DNA of 64,000 nucleotides from Xenophilus arseniciresistens (GTDB lineage: Bacteria; Pseudomonadota; Gammaproteobacteria; Burkholderiales; Burkholderiaceae_C): the NCBI RefSeq assembly GCF_028023875.1, contig NZ_JAQIPB010000001.1, forward strand, positions 372,001-436,000. The letters are read 5' to 3'. Under the pieces are notes generated by a model. It saw only the letters and a program-made list of their open reading frames with translations, was not told where the DNA came from and ran no database searches. The position numbers were made by a program, and so were the translations under genes. Shown here piece by piece: positions 54,901 through 64,000 of the stretch (within the stretch, counting starts at the first letter, position 1; the number at the start of each line of letters is the position of its first letter).

Positions 54901-56568
54901 ATGAAACACCTGTTGAATCTGCTCGCAGCGGTGGCCCTGCTGGTGTGGGGCACGCACCTGGTGCGCACGGGCGTGCTGCGCGTCTTTGGTGGCAACCTGC
55001 GGCGCTATCTGCAGCGCAGCCTGGGCAACCGCTTCTCGGCCGCGCTCGCGGGCATCGGCGTCACGGCGCTGGTGCAGTCCAGCACGGCCACCTCGCTGAT
55101 GACCTCCTCCTTCGTCGGCCAGGGCCTGATCACCCTGCCGGCCGCGCTGGCCGTGATGCGCGGCGCCGACGTGGGCACCGCGCTGATGGCGGTGCTCTTT
55201 TCCACCGACCTGTCCTGGCTCTCGCCGCTGTTCATCTTCACGGGCGTGGTGCTGTCGGTGACGCGGCCCGAAAGCACGGGTGGGCGCGTGGGCCGCGTGC
55301 TCATCGGCCTGGGGCTGATGCTGCTGGCGCTGGAACTGGTGGTGCAGGCCACCGGGCCGCTGTTCGACAGCGAAGCCATGCGGGCCGTGATCCAGTCCAT
55401 CACGAGTGACCTGCTGCTGGAGATCACGCTGGGCGCCGCGCTGGCCGTGCTGGCCTATTCCAGCCTGGCCGTCGTGCTGCTGGTGGCGGCCATGGCGGCC
55501 TCGGCCGTGGTGCCGCTGGACGTGGCGCTGGGCCTGGTGCTGGGCGCCAACCTGGGCAGCGGCATCCTGGCCGTGCTGACCACCGCCAAGGCCTCGGTGG
55601 CGGTGCGGCAGGTGACGGTGGGCAACCTGCTGTTCAAGATGCTGGGCGTGGCCGTGGCGGCGCCCTTCCTGGGCCTGTGGCTGCGCCATCTGCAGCCCCA
55701 TGTGGGCGGGCCCACGCAGCTGGTGGTGTTCTTCCACCTGGCCTTCAACATCGCCAGCAGCCTGCTGTTCATCGGCCTCACGGCCCCCGTGGCCCGGCTG
55801 TGCATGCGGCTTCTGCCCCAGCCCGCGGCGGCAGCGGCCCTCGGCCGGCCCCGGCACCTGGACCCATCGGCCCTGTCCACGCCCTCGCTGGCCATCTCCA
55901 ACGCCGCGCGCGAGGCCCTGCACCAGGCCGACGTGGTGGAGAGCATGCTGATCGGCACCCTGACGGTGATCCGCACCAACGACCTGCGGCTGGCCGAAGA
56001 GCTGCGCAAGATGGACGACACGGTCGACCAGCTCTATTCCGACATCAAGTACTACCTGACCAAGATCTCGCGCGAGGCGCTGGGCGAGGAAGAGAGCAAG
56101 CGCTGGACCGACATCATCAGCTTCACCATCAACATGGAGCAGGTGGGCGACATCATCGAGCGCGTGATCACCGACATCGAAGACAAGAAGATCAAGCCGC
56201 ATCGCAATTTCTCTGACGCGGGCATGGCCGAGATCGTGGAGCTGCACGAGCGCCTGGTGGCCAATTTGCGCCTGGGCATGAGCGTGTTCCTCAACGGCAA
56301 CGTGCGCGACGCGCAGAAGCTGCTGGAAGAAAAGGCCCGCTTTCGCGACCTGGAGCGCGCCTATGCCAACACCCACCTGAGCCGGCTGATGGACCGCGCC
56401 GCGCCCAGCATGGAAACCAGCTCGCTGCACATCGACCTGATCAGCGACTTGAAACGCATCAACTCGCACATCTGCTCGATCGCATACCCGATCCTCGATT
56501 CAGCCGGGGCGCTGGCGCCCAGCCGGCTGCGGGCGTCGCAGTTGCTGCCGCAGGATGATCATCCGTAG
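54901..56568 (+). CDS. Na/Pi cotransporter family protein with PhoU-like domain
   Basis: This 555-residue protein has an N-terminal PNaS transporter domain (residues 1 to about 310) with the duplicated signature GVTALVQSSTATSLM and its partner around LGANLGSG, then a cytoplasmic PhoU-like helical domain (about 350-540). It moves phosphate with sodium. It starts 69 bases after the phosphodiesterase gene, with GGAG just upstream, and may serve the same phosphorus supply. Confidence 0.9.
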   Translation: MKHLLNLLAAVALLVWGTHLVRTGVLRVFGGNLRRYLQRSLGNRFSAALAGIGVTALVQSSTATSLMTSSFVGQGLITLPAALAVMRGADVGTALMAVLFSTDLSWLSPLFIFTGVVLSVTRPESTGGRVGRVLIGLGLMLLALELVVQATGPLFDSEAMRAVIQSITSDLLLEITLGAALAVLAYSSLAVVLLVAAMAASAVVPLDVALGLVLGANLGSGILAVLTTAKASVAVRQVTVGNLLFKMLGVAVAAPFLGLWLRHLQPHVGGPTQLVVFFHLAFNIASSLLFIGLTAPVARLCMRLLPQPAAAAALGRPRHLDPSALSTPSLAISNAAREALHQADVVESMLIGTLTVIRTNDLRLAEELRKMDDTVDQLYSDIKYYLTKISREALGEEESKRWTDIISFTINMEQVGDIIERVITDIEDKKIKPHRNFSDAGMAEIVELHERLVANLRLGMSVFLNGNVRDAQKLLEEKARFRDLERAYANTHLSRLMDRAAPSMETSSLHIDLISDLKRINSHICSIAYPILDSAGALAPSRLRASQLLPQDDHP

Positions 56569-56669
56569 CGACTACGGGAAGACAAAGCGTGGTTTTACGG
56601 CCAGGCCACGGCGAACCCCAGAAGTTGGACGGTCACAATGCCGCCGATTCGGCGCAGCGCAGCCGGCAG

Positions 56670-57497
56670 TCAGTTGGCCTTGGCAAATGCCTGCCGAAAG
56701 TATTCCGACACAGCTGGCACCAGATCGCTGGGGACATGGTCCGCATTTGGAACTATGTCCAAGTGCGACTCGATGCCAGCGTCGATCAGCAACTCGTGCA
56801 AGCGAATGGCGCGTGCCACGCGAGTGCCGCCGCTATCGTTGATGCCTGGGCAAAAGAGCGGACTCGACGGAGGAATGGTGACTTCTGGACGCGTGTCATT
56901 CGCACCCACTGCGACGTGAACCTTGAGTGCCCGCAGACCTACCCAATCGATGTCTATGCCCAAGATGCTCTGCACACCCTTCACTCCCGTGAACCATTGT
57001 TGATGCGGGCTCAGCGAGGTGATCGTCCCCGGCGCCGCAAGTGACAGGCCCGCCAGCCTTGACGCGTGTAGGTACGCAAATCGATGAGCGAACTGAGCAC
57101 CCCCGGAGAAGCCAGCAAGCCAGAATTTTCCCGGCGACACCTCATACTGCGCCAAGACTTCGTCGACCATCGACATCAAGAGCTCATCGAACCTGACATC
57201 ACCGTACCGAAGGAACACATAGTTGTGCAGTTCCTCGTCTGCAGTCAATGCAGCCGGAAAGCAGGGTGCCAGCAAAACGCAGCCCAGCTCTTCTGCCAGC
57301 GGCAGGTAGACGTCGCGCAACTGTTCCGGCCGACGGTCCGTTCCGTGAATGAGCACCAGGAGTTCACGCTGCGCACGAGGGCCTCTCGCCGGCGAGGACG
57401 GGACATAAACACTGTATGAGCACCTGCGGTCCGCACGGCAGGCTCTGCTTGGGAAAACCCCCCAAGTCTGATCGATCTGATAAGGCTGACTTTGCAT
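56670..57497 (-). CDS. Alpha/beta hydrolase (PHB depolymerase/esterase-like)
   Basis: This 275-residue hydrolase has the nucleophile motif GFSGG (near residue 120), an oxyanion HGTD near the start, and a C-terminal histidine in PNADHVPSD. It lies in a lower-GC segment. The ATG at 57497 is used; a GTG at 57503 would overlap the preceding gene's stop (GTGA). It is last in an operon behind a Bug binding protein, both under a divergent GntR regulator. The substrate is presumably an ester or lactone brought in by that system. Confidence 0.82.
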   Translation of the reverse strand: MQSQPYQIDQTWGVFPSRACRADRRCSYSVYVPSSPARGPRAQRELLVLIHGTDRRPEQLRDVYLPLAEELGCVLLAPCFPAALTADEELHNYVFLRYGDVRFDELLMSMVDEVLAQYEVSPGKFWLAGFSGGAQFAHRFAYLHASRLAGLSLAAPGTITSLSPHQQWFTGVKGVQSILGIDIDWVGLRALKVHVAVGANDTRPEVTIPPSSPLFCPGINDSGGTRVARAIRLHELLIDAGIESHLDIVPNADHVPSDLVPAVSEYFRQAFAKAN

Positions 57498-57499
57498 CG

Positions 57500-58465
57500 T
57501 CACTGTGCGGTCAGGCCTACGCGATGGGCCAGAGCAGTTTGCTTGGCGAGTTCTTCCTGCATGAACCCACGAACCTTTTCCGGAGGCATCAGGATTGGGA
57601 TCATTCCTTGCGCCGACAAAGCCTCCTTGGCGGCAGAGTCACTCATTGCCTCCTTGAACGCTTCAAAGTATTTCTTCGACTGGGCCAACGCCATGCCTTT
57701 GGGAGCAAGCAAGGCGATCCAAGCGTCCATGGCATAGCCCGGCACGAACTCGGCAATCGCGGGAACGTCTGGCATCGCCGGAGCGCGCTGCGCGTTGGTC
57801 ACGCCCATTGCCTTGATTCTCCCTGCCTTCACCAACTGCGCGACTGAAGGCAGTGCCAAGTACGCGATTTGAATCTGCCCATTTGCAAGATCGGCAATCA
57901 GGGAGCTTGCATCTTTGTACGGTACATGGTTGGTCGATACGCCGGCTTCGATGTTGAACGCCGCGCCTGCAAGGTGGAGCACGGTTCCCACGCCCAAGGA
58001 GCCGAAGTTGAATTCGCCCGGCTTCGCTTTCATCTGGACAATCAGCTCGGGAATAGTCCTGGCGGCTAGCCCGGGAGAGGCCACCATCACCATCGGCACC
58101 GTTCCAACGATGGTGACCGGCGAGAAGTCGTTGATGACATCGTACGGCAGCGACTTGTACAGGCTCGGATTGATGACGTGGTTGGACGAGACGATCAGCA
58201 ACGTATGTCCGTCGTTGCTCGCCCGAGCCGCCTGCGCAGTAGCCAGCGTGCCGCCTGCGCCTGGAAGGTTCTCGATGACCAACGGGTTTCCGATTTTTGC
58301 CGACACCGCAGGGGAAACGGCTCGGAGGTAGGCATCCATCCCAGACCCGGCAGGACCGGGCACCAGAACGCGAATCGCGCGATTCGTCTGTGAAAGAACT
58401 GGGCTGGCCGCCGTCAGTGCAGCCAGCAGGAGGCAGGCACGGCGGCGCACGGAAATCTCTCTCAT
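57500..58465 (-). CDS. Bug family (TctC) extracytoplasmic substrate-binding protein
   Basis: This 321-residue periplasmic protein has a signal peptide (about residues 1-25, ending VLSQT) and the Bug signature IRVLVPGPAGSGMDAYLRAV with VIENLPGAGGTLATAQ. The ATG at 58465 has AGGAGA at the proper distance. No TctA/TctB partner is nearby. It is transcribed with the hydrolase gene and is divergent from a GntR regulator with two palindromic operators between them. Confidence 0.9.
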   Translation of the reverse strand: MREISVRRRACLLLAALTAASPVLSQTNRAIRVLVPGPAGSGMDAYLRAVSPAVSAKIGNPLVIENLPGAGGTLATAQAARASNDGHTLLIVSSNHVINPSLYKSLPYDVINDFSPVTIVGTVPMVMVASPGLAARTIPELIVQMKAKPGEFNFGSLGVGTVLHLAGAAFNIEAGVSTNHVPYKDASSLIADLANGQIQIAYLALPSVAQLVKAGRIKAMGVTNAQRAPAMPDVPAIAEFVPGYAMDAWIALLAPKGMALAQSKKYFEAFKEAMSDSAAKEALSAQGMIPILMPPEKVRGFMQEELAKQTALAHRVGLTAQ

Positions 58466-58476
58466 GTTGTCTCCTA

Positions 58477-58490
58477 AAGTGTGGACACTT
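58477..58490. promoter_or_regulatory. GntR operator, site 1
   Basis: AAGTGTGGACACTT is a perfect inverted repeat (AAGTGT/ACACTT around GG), directly upstream of the ribosome-binding site of the Bug gene. It shares AGTGT-N2-ACACT with site 2. Confidence 0.75.
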
Positions 58491-58540
58491 AATGGATTAT
58501 TCACTTCTATGATGCTGATATCACTCGTACTATCCCTATT

Positions 58541-58552
58541 AGTGTCGACACT
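58541..58552. promoter_or_regulatory. GntR operator, site 2
   Basis: AGTGTCGACACT is a perfect 12-base palindrome with the same half-sites as site 1. The centres of the two sites are 63 bases apart, about six helical turns. Confidence 0.75.
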
Positions 58553-58602
58553 TTCATACTTGCAAGTGCGTGACCGGCCGAACGCTCAGGCAGAATGTGG
58601 GC

Positions 58603-59304
58603 ATGGATGACACCGATCTCTCGTTAAGCGAAGCCGCCTCCGGCAACCAACTGGTTGTGAGCCGAATCTGCGACACCCTCCGAGAGAAGATCGTCTCCGG
58701 CACCATCCTTCCGGGCAGTGTGATCAACTCAGTTGAGCTCGCACGACATTTCGGTACGAGCCGGACGCCGGTGAGGGAGGCGCTGTTGATCCTTAGCCAG
58801 GATGGCCTGATCTCGATCACCAATTACCGACGCCCCAAGGTTGCCGTCGTGACTGTGGAGGCCATACGAGATCTCTATGGCTTTCGCGAGGCGATGCATG
58901 CCTACATGGCTGCGGCTATCGTTGCAAAAGCGAGTGATGAGGAACTCTTGACGCTCAAGCAAATGGCCACCTCGTTGCTCCGCACAGCAGGAGCAGACCC
59001 AATGCAGCACTTGCTGGACATTGAGTCCTACCTGGGTGAGGAATTGCGTTTGTGCAGGAATGAGGTCGTCGTAGGGGCTCTGAACGCCTTGAAGTACAAG
59101 ATCCGCTGGTTTCGCCGGGTAGGCATGCCGACGCGCGAGCAATTCCTGATCCTGGCCCGGGATCGGCTCCGGGCAGCAGAGGCCTACGCAGAGCGAGACG
59201 CCTTCCTTGCGGAGGCAGTGAACAGGTCAATGGTTCGAAAGGGTGCGAATTTCTGCGAGCAGAGCTTTCAACGGGCAGCGAAAAGTTGGTCTTCCGCAGA
59301 GTGA
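58603..59304 (+). CDS. GntR family transcriptional regulator (FadR/FCD type)
   Basis: This 233-residue protein has an N-terminal winged helix (ICDTLREKIVSGTILPGSVI, then GTSRTPVREALLILSQDGL) and a helical C-terminal ligand domain of the FadR group. The ATG at 58603 gives MDDTDLSLSEAASG. It is divergent from the Bug-hydrolase operon, with two copies of AGTGT-N2-ACACT between, and is the obvious repressor of it. Confidence 0.9.
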   Translation: MDDTDLSLSEAASGNQLVVSRICDTLREKIVSGTILPGSVINSVELARHFGTSRTPVREALLILSQDGLISITNYRRPKVAVVTVEAIRDLYGFREAMHAYMAAAIVAKASDEELLTLKQMATSLLRTAGADPMQHLLDIESYLGEELRLCRNEVVVGALNALKYKIRWFRRVGMPTREQFLILARDRLRAAEAYAERDAFLAEAVNRSMVRKGANFCEQSFQRAAKSWSSAE

Positions 59305-59482
59305 TGCGGCGGAGGTCCTGATCCTGGTCTTGGTTTTCATCATGCCTGTCGTTCGGTTACCGAGCGGTTCGAATTCCTAGGGCAGGGTCATAAGGCTTTG
59401 GCTCCTCGGTACGAAGCCATGTCTTGTCACCCTCCTCCAAATTTCTCGTGCACTCGGTGCATCCCCCGGCTGCGCCCCTCTT

Positions 59483-60928
59483 CTACAGCAACGGCGACAA
59501 CAACCGCGCCCCCGCCTCCCCCAGCCTTGCCACGAAGCGCGGCCGGCGTCGGCGCACGGGGGATGCGTGCTGCAGGTCGGCCTCGAACTGCGCGGCCAGG
59601 GCCTCGGCCAGCGTGGGGCCGTAGACCACGGCCATGACTTCGAAGTTCAGGCTGAAGCTGCGCTGGTCGAAGTTGGCGGTGCCGATCATGGCGCAGTGCT
59701 CGTCCACCACCAGGGTCTTGGAGTGCAGCATGCGTTCGCGGTATTCCCAGATCTTCACGCCCGCAGAGATCAGCTCAGAGAAGTACGAACGCGCGGCCGC
59801 GCTGACGACGCGCGAATCGCTGCGCGCGGGCACGAGCACGCGCACGTCCACGCCGCGCAGGGCCGCACTGGTCAGCGCCAGCAGCGCAGCTTCGGTGGGC
59901 ACGAAGTACGGCGTGGTCAGCCAGCAGCGCTGCGTGGCGCCGTGGATGGCCGCGACCTGCAGGCGGTGGATGGGCTCCAGCGGCGTGTCCGGGCCGCTGC
60001 TGACGATCTGCACCGGGATGCGGCCAGCTTCCAGCGTGGGCAGCATGCGGCCCAGCTGCTCGTCGCCTGCGCCGCGCGGCCGCTCGCCCGTGGCGTAGGC
60101 CCAGTCTTCGAGGAAGGTGGTCTGCAGCCAGCGCACGGCCGCCCCTTCAAGCCGCAGATGCACGTCGTGATACGCATCGGCGCGCGCGCGCCGGTCTTCC
60201 TCGTCCGTGATGTTCACGCCGCCAGTGAAGCCCACGCAGCCGTCGCACACCACGATCTTGCGGTGGGTGCGGTAGTTGATGACGGGCCGCAGCCGGCGGC
60301 CGATGCGCGAGTCATGGAACAGCGCGATCTGCGCGCCCGCCTCGCGCAGCGGCGCCAAGAAGCGCCGGCCCACGCGCTTGGAGCCCAGCGCGTCGATGAG
60401 CAGGCGCACCTGCACACCCGCGCGGGCGCGTGCGACGAGGCTGTCACGCAGCCGCGTGCCGATGCCATCGGGCTCGTAGATGTAGTACTCGAGGTGGATG
60501 TGGTGCTGCGCGGCATCGACCGCGGCCAGGATGGCGTCGAAGGTGGCGGCGCCGCCCGAGAGCAGGTCGGCCGCGGTGGCGCTCGACAGCGGCAGCCCGC
60601 AACTGGCGGCGCCCAGGGCGGCCAGTTGCTGCAGCGCGGGCGGGGCTTCGCGCGCGGCCGAGCGGATCAGCGAGATGTCGCGCGCGTTGTGGGCGCTGGC
60701 CCGTGTGCGCAGGCGCTTGAGGCGCTGCTTGCGCAGCCGCTGCGGGCCGAAGAAATAGTAGATGCCGAAGCCCACATAGGGCAGCGCGGACAGCGACAGG
60801 ATCCAGCCCAGCGTGGCGACGGGCGTGCGTTTTTGCAGAACGATCCACACCGAGAGCACGGCGATGTAGAAGGTCCAGGCCAGCGAAAGGCCGGTCTTCC
60901 AGGCGTCGCTGAGTTCAGGCAGGTTCAC
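59483..60928 (-). CDS. cls: Cardiolipin synthase (phospholipase D family)
   Basis: This protein of about 481 residues has two N-terminal membrane helices (TFYIAVLSVWIVL; GWILSLSALPYVGFGIYYFF) and two phospholipase D motifs: HRKIVVCDG and HSKTLVVDE, each followed by the GG or GTAN segment. It condenses phosphatidylglycerol to cardiolipin in the inner membrane. The start is uncertain: GTG at 60928 gives the usual NLPELSDAWK; TTG at 61000 and GTG at 60994 are alternatives, and none has a clear ribosome site. Confidence 0.9.
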   Translation of the reverse strand: MNLPELSDAWKTGLSLAWTFYIAVLSVWIVLQKRTPVATLGWILSLSALPYVGFGIYYFFGPQRLRKQRLKRLRTRASAHNARDISLIRSAAREAPPALQQLAALGAASCGLPLSSATAADLLSGGAATFDAILAAVDAAQHHIHLEYYIYEPDGIGTRLRDSLVARARAGVQVRLLIDALGSKRVGRRFLAPLREAGAQIALFHDSRIGRRLRPVINYRTHRKIVVCDGCVGFTGGVNITDEEDRRARADAYHDVHLRLEGAAVRWLQTTFLEDWAYATGERPRGAGDEQLGRMLPTLEAGRIPVQIVSSGPDTPLEPIHRLQVAAIHGATQRCWLTTPYFVPTEAALLALTSAALRGVDVRVLVPARSDSRVVSAAARSYFSELISAGVKIWEYRERMLHSKTLVVDEHCAMIGTANFDQRSFSLNFEVMAVVYGPTLAEALAAQFEADLQHASPVRRRRPRFVARLGEAGARLLSPLL

Positions 60929-61058
60929 GAAGAGGGCTGAGAAAAAGGGGGAGGAAAAGAGGAATGCGGCGCTGTGGTGATGGCGCTCGCCCACGAACAA
61001 AGGGCCGGCAGCGATGCTACCGGCCCTTCTTCTTGACGCTGCGCTGCGCGCAAAAGAC

Positions 61059-63380
<2,322 letters not shown>

Positions 63381-63440
63381 GTGATTTCCTTTGCCTTGCT
63401 GTGTGATGGGGCGATGACTTCAGATGGGTGAGACTCAGGC

Positions 63441-63797
63441 TTATTCAACCGGTTCACTGATGCACTGCAGCGGATGCCCGGCCTGCACTGCGGCTTCCAT
63501 CACCTGGTTCACCTTGGTGGCTGCCACGTCGCGGGGATAGACCCCACAGACGCCGCGGCCATCGAGATGGATCTTGAGCATGATCTGCGTGGCGGTCTCG
63601 CGGTCCTTGTTGAAGAACTCCTGCAGGACCACCACCACAAATTCCATCGGGGTGTAATCATCATTGAGCATCACCACCTGGTACATGCGCGGTGGTGCCG
63701 TCTTCTGCGGACGACGCTCCAGCACGACCGAGTCACCGTCGTCACGCTTGGGCGTGGCCGGTGCCGCGGGCGGCTTGGAGGGATTTTGGGTAGCCAT
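63441..63797 (-). CDS. clpS: ATP-dependent Clp protease adaptor ClpS
   Basis: This 118-residue adaptor delivers N-degron substrates to ClpA. The core begins [18 protein letters not shown] (near residue 36) and includes the ClpA-binding and N-end-residue-binding pocket (DDYTP; H in [11 protein letters not shown]). The ATG at 63797 (MATQNPSK) is used; an ATG three codons upstream (63806) is possible. It is followed by clpA after 60 bases. Confidence 0.95.
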   Translation of the reverse strand: MATQNPSKPPAAPATPKRDDGDSVVLERRPQKTAPPRMYQVVMLNDDYTPMEFVVVVLQEFFNKDRETATQIMLKIHLDGRGVCGVYPRDVAATKVNQVMEAAVQAGHPLQCISEPVE

Positions 63798-63918
63798 GAA
63801 ATTCATTCTATAGAGCGGCGCCGGGCCGTGTGGGCGCGGCCTCCCGATCCCACAGATGCGGGCAAAAAACGGCACTGCAAGCGCCGGGCCTGGCGCGGCT
63901 TTGCAGCCCACCGGCCGG

Positions 63919-63946
63919 AAAAAAAAGGGCGCCCATCACGGCGCCC
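63919..63946 (-). terminator. Intrinsic terminator upstream of clpS
   Basis: On the minus strand GGGCGCC (63946-63940) pairs with GGCGCCC (63933-63927) around a six-base loop, followed by eight T (63926-63919). It ends the gene whose last codons are at the window edge. Confidence 0.85.
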
Positions 63947-63972
63947 GGTCGCGAAGGCCCTGCCGGGGCCCT

Positions 63973-64000
63973 TCAGTCCAGCTCGGCCATGGCCTCGATC
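63973..64000 (-). CDS. C-terminal end of a gene running off the window
   Basis: Reading the minus strand from the edge, eight codons (IEAMAELD) end in TGA at 63975-63973, followed 27 bases later by a strong terminator. The gene cannot be identified from so little sequence. Confidence 0.4.

Noticed and set aside
59360-59385. tRNA-like TTCGAAT loop, possible integration site next to the lower-GC module
   Set aside because: The flanking bases do not form a T-arm stem, and no acceptor stem or anticodon arm is present.
56569-59482. Genomic island with attachment repeats
   Set aside because: No direct repeats, integrase or transposase were found at the edges; only the composition differs.

Overview
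The window is GC-rich chromosomal DNA (about two thirds G+C by eye) from a betaproteobacterium, most likely of the family Comamonadaceae (Acidovorax, Variovorax or Hydrogenophaga type). The reasons are the fused aroA-cmk gene before rpsA-ihfB, orphan Bug-type binding proteins, Comamonadaceae-like protein sequences throughout, and a dispersed 81-base intergenic repeat. No tRNA, rRNA, CRISPR array, transposase or prophage gene was seen.

Layout. 1-5930: housekeeping block aroA-cmk, rpsA, ihfB, lapA, lapB. 5967-6071: a long inverted repeat. 6071-9611: a PQQ-cytochrome c alcohol dehydrogenase divergent from a GAF/Fis-type regulator. 9643-10683: tsaD. 10750-27552: a nitrate/nitrite assimilation region holding a NIT-ANTAR antiterminator, a nitrate ABC importer, a second ANTAR protein with NarX-like P-box motifs, a NarK-type transporter, a PP2C phosphatase-Ser/Thr kinase fusion, nirB, nirD, nasA, ybiB and cobA for siroheme. 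27611-34754: mixed metabolism (membrane hydroxylase, flavoprotein, ArsR regulator with two small monooxygenase-like genes, rpsU, yqeY, NUDIX, orphan binding protein with a deaminase). 34782-42677: TSUP permease with LysR, pmbA, yjgA, mog, and LysR / adenosine-deaminase-like / Bug genes. 42718-49100: CBS protein, metY with a hydrolase, an OB-fold protein next to a two-component system, a thioredoxin and an Mpo1-like protein. 49267-56568: a LacI-regulated ABC importer with a phosphodiesterase, then a Na/Pi-type transporter. 56670-59304: a lower-GC module of hydrolase, Bug binding protein and GntR regulator. 59483-64000: cardiolipin synthase, clpA, clpS and the last codons of another gene.

Main result. 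The nitrate region appears to be controlled at the RNA level. The nrt operon has a near-perfect sigma-54 promoter, then two small hairpins with six-base loops, then a strong intrinsic terminator before nrtA. This is the layout of an ANTAR antitermination leader, and a NIT-ANTAR protein is encoded directly upstream. narK has a second sigma-54-like promoter whose transcript would begin with a hairpin carrying loop AACGAA, and it is divergent from the second ANTAR protein, which carries two NarX-like P-box motifs. The proposal is two ANTAR proteins with different sensor domains serving one pathway. Other regulatory finds are a 20-base motif (18/20 identical) ahead of both a two-component operon and an OB-fold gene, paired GntR operators six helical turns apart, and a LacI-type operator.
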